Source: Linnemannia hyalina (lineage: Eukaryota; Mortierellomycota; Mortierellomycetes; Mortierellales; Mortierellaceae). Taken from it: 64,000 nucleotides of DNA. This document shows, piece by piece, positions 1-12,122 of this stretch. The position numbers and the translations under genes were made by a program. The notes under the pieces are model-generated. The model did no database searches, had not been told where the DNA came from, and saw only the letters and a list, made by a program, of their open reading frames with translations. Within the stretch, counting starts at the first letter, position 1. The number at the start of each line of letters is the position of its first letter. The stretch is from positions 1,674,001 to 1,738,000 of the forward strand of contig JAHRHY010000001.1 in NCBI GenBank assembly GCA_019671135.1, read 5' to 3'.

Positions 1-48
1 CTACTACCACACATACCCTCAAGCAACCAGCCTTCTTCAAGAAAAAAA

Positions 49-1101
49 ATGTCGCCTTCTACCGCCGCCACCACTGCCCAGGTCTTTGACAACGGCGTCA
101 TCAAGCAAGCGAGCTCAAAACCGGCGACAAGGTCTTCCTGGCCTCTATGGACCGCAACAAGGATGTCATCCTTGATGCTCTCCGTCCCTTCCTAAACTAG
201 TCCAAGCTTGATAAGTTTGTCCATACCCATCCATCCATGCATTCATACATGATGTCGTACTAGTGTTCATCAGTACGCTATTAATTATACCCACCCACGA
301 CATAATCTCCAAATTCAGCACACTTATCATCCTTTGTTTCTGGGTTTCTTTCTCTCTGTTCTGCTTCGCCATCTCCACTTTTTTGATCTTGTGGCCGTTC
401 AGTTCTCGAGGTCGCCTCGGGATCGAAACAGCGCGTCTAGCACTTCTCGGAAACCTACCCGAGGTAACCTTCCAACTGACCGAATAAGACAACTCACTCT
501 TCCCCTCCATCCACGCTTACACCGCCGACCTCCCCTTCAACAACCGCGTCAAGTCTCCCTTCGAGCTCAATGCCACCAAGGCCGATCACTGGCACGCTGT
601 TTCGTACGCCGCTATCGCCTCTGCCGGGTACGATCTGGTGATCACCACCAATGTCGTCCATATCGCCTCCCCGACTGTTACTTTGGGTGTCATCCGTGGG
701 TCTGGACAGACTCCGAAGCCTGTTGGACGCTTTATTCTTCTCTATGGCGCGTTCAAGAAGAACGGCAAGTTCGGCACTGAAAGGCACGCCCAGGTAAAAA
801 ATCACATTGCGGTGATTTATATATTTTCGTTTGATAGGTTGGCCAATTCCATGAAAATTAACAACCTTCCTACTCTCCTCTTCCACTTCCCTTCGCCCCT
901 TATTCCTTCGAAATTAATACCATTACCCCACGCATGCATAGTTCAACCAGATCCTCTGTGGCCACGACTTCCTTGTGGGGAGTCCGCGACATCGAGGAGA
1001 TCCAAAAAGTCGCCGAGACTGAGGCTGTGCTGAGTTTGGGCGAGATCCGAGACATACCCTCAACAAGTACCTCCTCGTCTTCCCAGAAATTCTCCATCAT
1101 G
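49..1101 (+). pseudogene. Decayed METTL26/DUF938-type methyltransferase-like gene
   Basis: Blocks of the DUF938 (METTL26, Rossmann methyltransferase-like) family can be read in order on the plus strand but never in one frame. At 123-197 is a DRNKDVILDALRPFL-like N-terminal block, followed by an in-frame TAG at 198-200. At 402-437 is VLEVASGSKQ, the SAM-motif-I equivalent, followed by TAG at 438. Near 441-490 is HFSETYP/PEVTFQLTE split across two frames. At 488-793 is a long good block, with NVVHIASP and ILLYGAFKKNGKFG. After a retained intron-like gap (GT at 794 to AG near 950) comes WGVRDIEEIQKVAE, and finally NKYLLVFPE in another frame, near 1060-1090. At least five frame changes or stops are visible. 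An intron-like segment persists, so this is a decayed copy and not an obvious processed one. Systematic sequencing error is less likely given so many lesions here and none in neighbouring genes. Confidence 0.75.
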
Positions 1102-4100
1102 GAGTTAAAACAAAACAAAAAAAAAAAAAAAAAAAAAAAAGATCGATGAGCGGCCATTGAGAAATGGGGGATGGGTGGTGTGTTGCGCCGCATTGGTACC
1201 CCTAGCGTTGCTCTTCTCATTGATCTCATTTCTCTTCTCCCCCTTTCCTCCTCCCTTTTTTACCTCCCCTCCCTGGAAGTTTTTTTCAGTGCTTCCTTCC
1301 TTGTACGTAGCCCTGCCCTCTCCCCTTCTTTTCTTGTAAGTACCTTTCTTTTCTCTTTGCCCCATCCGCGTAATCCAAATAAGCAACCAGGAGCTTGATC
1401 CCGGTTCAAAAAAAAATGCGACCCTCCATGAGCTGCTAAAAAACACCCAGCCGTTCCCCCTCATAGACAAGAACAAAAATTTGGTGGCAAGGCAACGAAG
1501 AGGCACTTGATCAACTGATATTCGATCCAGGCCCTTCGTGCTTCGGCGAAGACTTTTTTCAGACCAAGAGAAGTATACGATAGTACATAAGGATATAAAA
1601 ATGGACTGGCCGCCCGCACGAAAAAAAAAAAAAAAAAAAAAAGTTTCATCCACACAAAGCGAGAAAAGTCAAGCATAAAAAAAAGGGGGGGGGGGGCTCT
1701 GCTTGCTAACTGGCAACCTAATCAACTCACACGCTCGCGCCACCGAGTCAACATAAAAAAAACTTTGTTTGAGCGTTGTGCCTAATGTTGAGGGCGGAAG
1801 TTATCTCTGGGCGTACGTGTCATCCGTCAGGCTGCTAGAGCAAAGCAAACCACAGACCCGTTTTTTTTATGATCCCTTTCTCATTAGCCACCGTCGTTCA
1901 ATCGAACTATCATCGACCAATCAGCCGATCCATGCCCGCAGCAGCCTGGACTAGGGGCTGAACCAACCAGAACGACAGATTCTAGACGCCCTTGGCTGAA
2001 CAACATGTACGCATCGCGGGTAAAGCAGAAGGGCCGGATATAGACATGGCATGGGGTTGTTATCTGCTGTACTATGCATACACCATTCTGTTTGCCGATT
2101 GGTAATTGAAGATGGACAATTGACAACTGAGCAGTGATGTGATGTGGAGGAAACGAACAGGTTGGCGATGCATGCGGTACGCCAATGTACGTCTGTTATC
2201 CGTTGCGAACAAGGACAAAAAAGTTTTGGGGTAAGCAATTCTTAGTCATGGACGTGTGAAAAATAGAAAAAAAAAGGAGAATTATAGGTGGGTAAGAGCA
2301 TAAAGGAACAGACGGGCTTTCTACTGTAGTTTTTATATATATACAATGATGGATTGGATCGGGATTGTGGAGTCAAAAAACAAAGGTGCATTATTGTTTG
2401 TGCCTGTTTTTGGACGCTTCGGTCAACATTGAGGAGGTCAAGGCGAGAGTCGACAAGGTTAAAATCAAGCGGCGGAGGCGAGAGGATGGTCGGCTTGTAT
2501 TTCCGTTGGGAAGGGGATCAATACATACGCAGACAAAGTGGAGTAGGGGACCAAGGTTTGCAAGCCATTGGTATTACTAACCCATTTCTATTTAGTTCCA
2601 TATCGATTGTATTGCTCGCTCTGGGGCCGGCTACCTCCATCAATTGAGAGAGGCAAAAACTGTGCCAAATCAATGACTTGTGAGCTGAATAGAAACTCAA
2701 TACGGCCTAAAGAGGGAGAGATAAACTCTCATTTCTTTGTACGACGCGTTTTTTTTTCCTTATCAACAAAGGCTCCTTCCCTCTCGGAATACCATTCCTT
2801 CTCTCAACAAAAAACAAGAAGTTCTGGTCCCTCCAGTGGTGATATGCGCATCTCTCAAGTGTCGCCCTCGTATTTCTAGCCTTCATACCCAAGAGTCTGC
2901 TGACTCTTCATTTTCCACCCTATTCTTCTCAAGAGCAATAGAACCGTCTGTCTTCAATAGCCGTTCTGTTGAAAGCATGCATGTCCTCCCTCTTCCTCCC
3001 CCGGTCCCCTGCAATTTCCAAAGGGAAGAGGAGATGATCGGAAAAAGGTCTTTTTTTCATCACTCCTTATTCAACTCTCAGTCTTCATTCTCGCTCCTGT
3101 CTCTTTACCCCCTCTTGAATGAACCCTGTCTGCCTTCCGGAGAGATATGATGCAAAAAAAGATTGAGACATAATATGACAAAACCACAGAGTGAATAAAA
3201 GGTTGGAAAGAAAAGATAGAGGTTAAATGATGGGGGGTAGATCTATTCTAGTAGGACGCATAAACAGCAAGCACAAATCCCAATTGCCCGCCCCTTGAAA
3301 CGTCTTGCGTTTTTTCTTCCCTCTGCGAAGACACGGTCCTTCTCACCCCTGAGACGAGCAAAAAAAAGACACCATAAACAAAAAAACTTGGTTTCTCTTC
3401 TTGTTTGCATGCATTGATACGTGGCAGTGATGGGACGAGGTCCCGCCCTCTCTTCCCTTCGTTTCTCATTTTTCATTATCTTTGTCTTTGTCTTTGTTTT
3501 GTTCCCACCCATCCAGTTTTATCCTGCGTTCATCGAAACTGAGAATGGCACAACGGGGCGATGATCTTTTTTTGGCATGCATGGTGGTTAAATGAAATCG
3601 GATGTGGGAGAAGAAAGTAGAACCAAAGTCATGCAATGCAAAAAAAAAATGAATGAGAAAAGGGGAAATGAAAAATGAAAAGATTGACCATGCATTTCGC
3701 ATTAAACATGTGGGCAGCAACAACTACACGAAACGTAGACGTAGATTATTCACAACTTCAAACTCATGTCTGCTTCCTGTATCAGCTGTTCAAATGTGCC
3801 AATGGCTACCAGGGTATGGCGATTCTGTATTGTTTTACAAACACCGGCGCATCGGCCTCCCCATCAAAATATTAAGAGTTGTGGGATTGGAGATCCAGCT
3901 GAATCGATAGCGAATGAGCAAGAGCTCATCTTCATCCACATAGACGGCAATGAATCACGCACCCTCTATTTACACGGATGTCTCTATCTATTTACTGTGG
4001 AAAAAAAGAGATCTGAATAGTGGAGAGAGTCAGCAGGCCATCAAGCAAGCCCATTGCCACTAGCTGCCTGCGGCTTGTCTTCCATCCCTCCACCACAACT

Positions 4101-7100
4101 CGCACAGGTACATACGGCATCTTTCTTTTATCCGGATTGAAAAGGTGACCATTGTGTGGGAGAGAATTCACGCTGAGTCTTCTTTATGTGGCGTAGACAC
4201 ATATTCATCAGGCACTAAAACGGGTTGAAGGAAAGGTCGATGGGGAACAACGATAAGGGGGACTCACCCTCTCTCTCTCTCATGCACACATACACTCACT
4301 CGCGCCCTACTAAACGTGAAATGTGTCTGCTCACTTTGCCAAGTCCATAATGGATGCTAGATAGGCCTTAGCTTACTTGTGTTCTTTCCTATCTCTTTCC
4401 TGCTCTATTGCCACTCTATCTCTCAGCGGAGAAAAAGAACATCTATGTAACCAACGCCAAGCTTGCACATGAGCAAGACTATGTTCTATGAAAGACAGAA
4501 AAGATGGTGGGGAAGAACGGATGGGAGTGTCTAATCAATACAAATGAATGAGAGCCCTACTAGCTCTTGCCCTGACCAATGGCGCTGCCCGGCTGTACGG
4601 TGATAGGCTGAGCTATTCTTTGCTTTTCCTCCCCTTGCCCACATCTCTCTCTCCTTACACTCCCTCTGTGACCTTGGTCTGTGCATTCCCAACCTTGCAA
4701 AATAGAGTTGCCGTATCTCACAAACTGAACCCAAGCCGAGCGGCGGAGTTGGCTCGACCGGTGGATTTTTTTTTTAGTCCCGATTTGTCCTTCCCAAACC
4801 AACAACAAAAAACATAAACGAAAGAAAAAGAAAAAGAAAAAGAAACACGAGAGCCTTTTTCATACTCTTTAATAGCCCGATTTCCAGACATCGTTTATAA
4901 CTCGTTAGTCGGATGGAATTGCAGAGAGATAATAAAAGGAACCTGAAGAAATGAAAAAGGAAAGAAAGGCACTGGTTATCTCAATCGACAAGTCATGGAG
5001 CCATCCCAATCGTTCGCACAGCGTGTGCATCCGTTTGTTGGCCAAAAAGAGTTATCTTTCATCCCTTTGATCATGCATGGTCTTTCAATATTTTCTCGAG
5101 TAAAAAAAGGGTTGATCAAGAGGAGGTAAACTAGAATGTCGTAGGAGCAAGGACCAAGGCGGGAAAGGGGATAGCTTTTGATTCGATGTAGAAGATCGGT
5201 CTGCATTTTGTGATCATCGCTTCCTTTGTCGCCAACCACGTTGTCGATGTTAAAAGAAAAGGATATGCATAGACTGACAAAAGAACCGTCTCTCTTTCTC
5301 CCCCACAAGTAACTTTGCCCACCCCCCATCCTCTCGCGTGCTTGCTAAGCGAGTATGCTGTCTGACGTTGGATCTTTCTTCCCCACTCCTCCCTTTCCTC
5401 GTCTGCTTTTAGACCCTGCCAAGATTAAAAAATAGGCCCACATAGTGTGTAATGGGGAATGGTGCAATAAACTCCAGTTGTGTGAATTTCAAGTGATTGC
5501 TGGCGGCAATGACGACACCTTCAATATCAATTCATTTTTATTCATCTCATTTCAGTTGCTGTCTGCAACTGATGAAAAGAAAAAAAAAGTGGAAGGCTCT
5601 TCTCTCGCATTCTTGCTTTCTTCACTAGTCGACATGGCGTCAAGTGTAGCTAACAAAGGAAAGTGGTGTCTATAGAGGGTGTGTGAGGATGGATGCTATG
5701 TGTTATAGGGAAAAGTCAATCATTTTTGTTGCGTGGAGTTCAAAATACAAAAGAGTTGACCGAGGAAAGCAAGACAAGGGGATAGAACACGAAAGAGAGA
5801 CACAGGGGAAAGGGGGCGGCGGATGGGATAGGTGAGTAAAGAGAACAAATGTCGTCGAGGATGTGGACGAATAGTATTGCGCGTAGACGACATTGCCAAT
5901 GTTGGTTTGCTCATTCACGCCCATTCTTCGTCTTCTTCCTTTGCTCACGTTGTGGGTTGGAGAGGACGGTCCACTTCAGGCCAACCACCACAGTACCCCA
6001 TCGACCATGTTTTTTCTTTGACTTAGTGTGTTTTGTTTTCTTTTTGGCCGTGCCTAGATGTTTTTGTTTTTCCTTTCCTCAAGGAACCAATCCCTGTGTG
6101 ATGTGGAATCAAGAGTGTCAAGAAATCGAAAGACCATGAAGTAAGGGGAAATAAAACTGTACCATCGAGCTCATATGTGGTTGATTATGAGAAGAGAGAA
6201 TGGCAAGAAGAAGGAAGAGGAGGATGACAAAGGAACATTTACAAACAGGGGGGACTAGATAACGAAAAAAACAACGTAAAAACAAAGCAATGGATGAGTA
6301 AGAAAGTGAAAATGTTAGAGGAGATGGATGTGGGTGTTGGCAATGACATTTGGATATGCTGTTTTGACTGAGTACAGACCGAGCGTAAAAAGGCGTGGCG
6401 ATATGCAAAGCAATAAGCTTCATTGCACATCGTACCTCGTTGTTCATGAACAGGATAACTATGGATCGAGAGTGAAATGGAAAAGGCAATGCCGAGAAAT
6501 AAAATAGAATTAAGCCAGGGGGAGGAGCAAGAAGGAAAAAAGAACCAAAACTCGTTATTAATGTTGGCCATGAAAGTGAGAAAATGAGGGAGAAACAAAA
6601 CAGAGCGAGTGAAGAAGAAAAAGACGCGCCGATTCAATACTCGCGACTGTATTGAGTTGTTACTAGAGATAAGGGAATAGAACAGGCAGCAAAAGGAGAG
6701 AACCTTTCCTGTGTGCTTTTTTAGTTTACTCACATTTATTGTATTGTATTGTACTGTATTGGAACTGCAAATGGTGGCCAAAACACAGATGAAAAGGGAG
6801 CAGCAAGTTGCCCATTCACACCCACTAGTGTTCGGCTGTCGAGATAGCACGGCCAGGCAAGATACGCCGATGCACTGCTTTCCTCGCCTGTTACTTCCTT
6901 TGAGTATGTTCTATCTATCCCTCGGTCAGAATAAAGGCTTGTGGTGTGTTTTCTCGAGAGAAGAGAGAGGGCTGAAAAAAATGGATTTTCCTCAGGAGGA
7001 AAGACAAAAGGATAGGGCAGAAAATTTTCTTCAGCAGCAAGCAAGCAGGCAGTAATACACATAAAAGGACACTCCTCCCTGACCCTCTGTCAAACTCTTT

Positions 7101-7837
7101 TTTTCTTCCTTCCTTTGCCCCGGTTCTGCTTCGACCTTAACCCTTCTTTTTCTTCTTTTCCTCTTCATCTCTCTTTTCTTCTTCTTCTCGGCTCCTCTTT
7201 GATATCTTGTTTTTTTTGCTCACCTTTTTCACTCTCTCGCATACCCATATCCACTGCAGCGTATCTTATCAACAAGCCTCTTCCAGCCTTTGCTTTCTTA
7301 TCTCTCAAACCAACCTCTTCACTCCTACCTGCTTTCTTTGCAGCTTTTGCCTTTTCCTTTCCATTTCCATTTCCTGTTCTCTTCACTCGCTCTTTCTCGA
7401 ATCCTCTTCTACCTTCCACAACTTTTGCACCCTTCCTGACATACCCAAGCTCATCCTGCGCTCTCATTCTCACCTTCTACTTGCATCCTCACTCTCACGT
7501 CCACAACTCTCACCCACTCACAACCTGCTCAACTCGTTTCCACGACCCTTTAAAACGCTTTCTTATTTGCCACTTTTTATTATTATTTGTAAATATTCAC
7601 CGCTAAACACCTCATTACGGCCAGCCAACGACCAGCACCAGGCCAGCCTGTCAATCAAACACGCGCGTCGAAAAGGTAATAGTAGTAGTTCGTAGCACAA
7701 AATAATGCAAAAACTCTCTCACCCAACACCAACGCCCAAATGATAGTCCGAACAAGAAAAGGATTGAAGGAAGGGGGAAAAAAGGAAGACTGCCTGTCAT
7801 TCCCGCACATGGATACCTCCAGCTGGGCGTCCTTTTT

Positions 7838-7887
7838 CATGTTTGTTTGTTTGTTTGTTTGCTTGCTTGCTTTGTTTGTTTGTTTCG
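7838..7887. repeat. TTTG/CTTG microsatellite
   Basis: Tandem tetranucleotide repeat of TTTG units interrupted by CTTG units inside the gene-free left region. It lies in a broader pyrimidine-rich block. Confidence 0.85.
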
Positions 7888-8450
7888 TGTTGTTTCCTTG
7901 GCTGTGGGTGTGTTTGTGCATACTTGGATGCCAATGACATGGGTGCTCTTCTTCCTCTCTCCTCCTGTTCTCAGTTGGTCTATCTCTCGAGGCTCCTTTT
8001 CTTTCCTTGCTGCCCCGTCCTCAGCCTTAAATCAATTACACGCGCCATTCCTCCTCTTCTCTCCACCGACACCTTCAGTTCAACTTCCACATCCCATTTG
8101 CCTTCCTCTTTCACTCAAATAATCACACCATCCCATCTCTTGCCTTCTGTCATATGAGACGAGCATATTCTTTCAATCAGGCACCATGTCGTTGCCGACG
8201 CTTTATTTATTTTTCTTGTTTAGTGCGGCACATTGTATCGATCCCAAATCCAGAGTTAAATCTGTGCCTGGGACGAGGCTGACATCATGCAGATCGCACA
8301 CAAAATAACGTTTTGCTGCAAGAGCGACACAAACAAGCAAAACAAAAACCAACACCACCGCCACTCTTCTCCCATGGCCTACTTTTTAATACCAACAATC
8401 TCTCACCCATTTTTCATCGTTTTCTCGCGTCTGCTCGTTTCAATTGACGC

Positions 8451-8470
8451 AATGATGATGATGATGATGC
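8451..8470. repeat. ATG/GATG trinucleotide repeat
   Basis: A short perfect run of ATG triplets, noncoding by context. Confidence 0.8.
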
Positions 8471-8569
8471 TTGAGATGATAGTACATGGGCGTTTGAAGA
8501 CACCGAACACCACCCTTACCTTTTTGTCTTCCAGGACCCAGGACGCAGGCAAAAAAAAGAATACACACA

Positions 8570-8593
8570 CAGTCTCTCTCTCTCTCTCTCTCG
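8570..8593. repeat. CT dinucleotide repeat
   Basis: About eleven CT units preceded by ACACACA. It is one of several CT-rich tracts in the gene-free region. Confidence 0.85.
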
Positions 8594-9690
8594 AGATCGA
8601 CACCCTCCATTCGTCCCGCCATGCGAGTCTATTGAGCAACATCATGACATAGTTCTCCGCCCTCTCCCTCTGTTTCTTGCTCTCACACAAAATTACTCTG
8701 CGCCATGGATATCCTCCCCTCCCTCTTCTCTCTTTTCTGGTCTCTTCACCTCCCATCTCGCTCTCTTCTCTAATCATTGGTGACACCGAAAAATGCTATT
8801 GGAGAGCAGCAACATTTAGTACTTCAGGGCAAACGCGGTTTATGGCTAATTGGTGTGCTTATGCTGTAGGACAGAAAAAGAGGGTCCAGTTGAGTGAGAA
8901 GAGGGAGTATGCAACTATCCAATTCATTTACTCGATCATTTATTCATTTGGTTATGGACCACATAACCTAGCAAATACAGACGAAGCAGATGCCTCCTTG
9001 TTTTCTCATCCCACTTCGAAATCTTGAACTCTGTCTGTCTATCTGCATTCTGCACCGTAATCCATCGGGTTATTATTGTTGTTTTTTCCCTTGTCAATCG
9101 GAGGAAGGGAAGGAAGGATTGACAGGCACAACGAGCTGTACAGACGCACGACCCAGCTTTTGGTGTTTCTGTGATGATGATGCTCTTGTTGTTTTGGGGG
9201 ATATATATATTTGGATAGATTGCTTCCCATCCCCATTGTTTTTTGTCTTTTCATGTAACGTTAACACTCCTCGACTGACAAACACTATCCTTCGCTCGTA
9301 CGTTTGTATACCATTCACCCACAGCCGTAACTGACACTCGCGATTATATCGAAAACAACTTCGATCCCAAACAAGGCAAACAACAGCGACGACGACGACA
9401 ACAACAACAACGACAGGAACTGTTACCGACTAAACTTTCGGTGGATTTTCATTTATCCAACTTCTGGTGAGTCTTATCAAACATACTATGCGCACAAATG
9501 AGAACACTACCGTTTTTGAAGAGTTATGCCACTATTACGTCCACTCTCTGTATTCGACATCCTTGGTTGGCTATCAGTCTCTCTGGCACCGGGGAGGGGT
9601 ATCCAGTTTGTTCGAGGGGCGTGAGAAAATTGGCAAAAGAGAACAAGAAGGGCATAGGAGGTACAACTACAATGCCATTGAGCTATCACA

Positions 9691-9713
9691 GTTTTTTTTT
9701 TTTTTTTTTTTTT
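9691..9713. repeat. Poly(T) run
   Basis: An uninterrupted T run of about 23 bases. Similar A/T runs at 1118, 1621, 11409 and 63617 may be relics of retroposed tails or assembly-inflated homopolymers. No element body or duplication could be tied to this one. Confidence 0.85.
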
Positions 9714-11219
9714 TCTCTTCTGCGGGGTTCAATTTTTGTTGCGTTGTTGGCTTGAAGAACTCAATGAAAAAAACGTCAATTGTTTGTTACTTTTTATCTC
9801 TTCTACTCGTCCCCCAGCTGTTACTCCACAGCCGCTCCCACGGCCCACAGTTGAGCCGCGTGTCAACAAAAGAAACCTTTGTTTTTTGTTTTTACGCACT
9901 TCATGACTTGTCTCCCTCTTTTGTTTCTATTCAAGCACGTATTATTCAATCCAATCAATGGCATGCGCAATTTATCATGTCGAATCAACTCATTTCTCCT
10001 ACTACACACCCTTCTCACTCTCGTTCCTCCTGTCCGTGCGGACGGACCCCCTTTTGTGCTTCGTCTGATGACCTCTCTATCCTTGCAGAATACGAACATC
10101 CCATCCACCACTTGCATTGTTGTTCTCCGGTTGGTTGGTCTGCGGTTGATTTCATATCTCTCCTTCTCTCTCATCCCCTCATCGAATGCCCTGGAGGCGC
10201 TCGTTCGTTCTATCCATTCACCTTTTGCCACTCTGCTAACCAATAAAGCAAAGAAAACCGAAATAATAATACATTTTCTACCTTTATCTCCTCCCATCCT
10301 TCGGCCACTCCCAACAACCACCTTCTGTTTGTTCATACTTTCTCCTTCACCACCCCTAGCCAGCTTGACGAACACCAACTGATTCTCTTCCGACAACTTC
10401 CCCTCAACCGCTCCCACTACCACTAGCTTCACGTTTTTTCTCTCTCAAGAAAGACAGGATCTTGAAAGGTATATAATTCAGAATGATCGTTGAGCAGAAA
10501 AGTGACATGCAAAGACACAAGGAAAGGACAAGGATATATGAAGAGGAGCGGTAGGGGAAGGACAATTAATCGACTAGGTGTTGTCGTCTTAGTGGATGTA
10601 CAAAGAGAATCTTATTCTGAAAGTACCATCGACATCTCGGAAAAGGGGGGTGAAGAGTGAAAAAGTAGAAGGATCGACCTCTCTCTGTCCTACCTGGCGT
10701 GGTGGTGTGTGAGTGTCTCATGTGTTGTACATGTACTATTTTACATCCTTTTGTATTTCAACCCTCGTTCCTAGTGTATGATGCTTTTATGGTCTATGCT
10801 TCAATGTTTTTGTTGGTGTTTTGGCGGGATGATAATTTTAGGAGGAAGATGAGGCAAGCAAGACGCGAGATGAAACTCACAAGGGAGGAAAGAGATGGAG
10901 GTATGGCACGACAAGACATTTGGACATTTATGAAAGACAACAGGATAGTAGGTTCATTTGTATTCATCGAGCAAGAGGAAAGAATAGAAGAAGGGCCCCC
11001 CAAATGGATGAAGGTGTATGACTCCATTGTGCATTGTCCACTGTCCATGTTCTATCCTGCATTGGTGTGTCAATTTCAATTAGAGCGTGAACTAACAACC
11101 AACTCCTCCCTCTCCTTCTATGTTGGTCTTCTTCCCCGTCTGTGGTTGTCGCTTCTTCCTCCCTTCCGCGCGCCTATTTTCTACTATGCAATTCTTATTG
11201 ACCATTGCTATTGACCATT

Positions 11220-12120
11220 GATAACTATACTTTTCATTTCCTTTTGTTCTTGACCTGACCCTACCTACTTTCCTTCGTCTTTCTTTACCATCCATTTCTC
11301 TCACTCTTTTCTTCGTATTTTGCCCCTGACACCTTGCACCTTTTTTGTCCTTCGTCTCGTCTCGTATCGTCACCCCTTCTTCCTTTTTATGGTCGCTTCC
11401 TTCCTCCCCCTTTTTTTTTTTTTTTTTTTTGTTGTCGATGGTATTTCCTTTCGTGAACTCCTTTCCTGCTGTCGTCCTCCTATTCCTTGCTGGTTTTTTT
11501 TTCTCTCTTTCCTTCCCCTCCTTCCCCTCCTTCCCTCCGATCCTCATCCCATTGTCCTACCATCCATCCTCTATTTTCTTTTACATCGCTCGCCTGGTCA
11601 AACAACATCCATAATTTTTTCTTTCTATTCTCCCTTAAACGTGCATCTTTTGTTCCTCTTTTTCTATCCGTCATCTACTTATCATTTGGCCCTCTTTTGC
11701 CCATCCTCGTCTTCCTATTCTCACGCTGTTTTGTGTCATCCTCGTTTTGTCTTCCTCCTGTCTCCTCCTGAATTTCTTTTTTGTCCTGTCCTCATCTTCC
11801 CTTCACCTTTGCCTTTCTCTTCCTCCCTCTCTGTCCTTCCCACTTGGAATCTTGCAGCACCTCTCTCCCTCTCCCTCTTCCGTTCTCTCCCCAACAATCC
11901 TCACTTTGTGGCACTACGCCTTTTCTCTTATACTCCATTTCTCACCTTCCCTCCCTTTTCTTATCCTCCTCGATCTGTTGAGGAAGACTCTGTCCCATTG
12001 CTTTCCCATTTGGACATCCTGGATTTCTTTTAGCCTTGTCTCCTTCTCTCCCTCTCCTACTCTGCATTCGTCCACGACATCATTTTTCTCTTTAAAAGGC
12101 GTCCATAACCACAGAAAAAA
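11220..12120 (+). promoter_or_regulatory. CT-rich leader/promoter of the CBM21-PP1 gene
   Basis: About 900 bases of strongly pyrimidine-rich plus strand end at the ATG at 12123. Comparable sense-strand CT blocks precede most other genes here, for example 18.96-19.2 kb before PPIP5K, 40.6-40.9 kb, 45.7-45.95 kb and 59.95-60.2 kb. I infer that this is the normal promoter/5'-leader signature of the genome. No TATA box or transcription start can be fixed from sequence alone. Confidence 0.5.
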
Positions 12121-12122
12121 TA

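Larger units (their letters stand above)
1102..12122. other. About 11 kb without a supportable protein gene
   Basis: Open frames here are compositional. They are F/S/L/P-rich on CT-rich DNA or K/R/E-rich on its complement, with no domain, no consistent splice chain and no sustained codon pattern. What is visible: A or T runs of about 20 or more near 1118-1140, 1621-1642, 9691-9713 and 11409-11430; a G run near 1685-1696; tetra- and trinucleotide repeats; purine-rich plus strand at about 5.75-6.6 kb; and pyrimidine-rich plus strand at about 7.07-8.15 kb and 11.2-12.1 kb. The last block runs straight into the ATG at 12123 and is probably promoter and leader of that gene. The 5.75-6.6 / 7.07-8.15 kb pair looks like a divergent promoter with no coding sequence behind either arm. 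Noncoding transcripts or a very long spliced 5' leader are possible. Confidence 0.6.

Noticed and set aside
7115..7695. Overlapping 162-163-codon ORFs
   Set aside because: Two frames of the same CT-rich block are both open, which indicates composition and not coding.
9467..10246. 259-codon plus-strand ORF
   Set aside because: It spans a poly(T) run (read as Phe) and CT-rich DNA. There is no domain and a competing minus-strand frame is equally open.
10699..11214. 171-codon plus-strand ORF
   Set aside because: The sequence has mixed composition but no family resemblance, splice context or leader. It may be chance in a long gene-free stretch.
11320..12033. 237-codon plus-strand ORF rich in F, S, L, P
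   Set aside because: The composition follows directly from the pyrimidine-rich leader of the next gene; there is no recognisable protein pattern.
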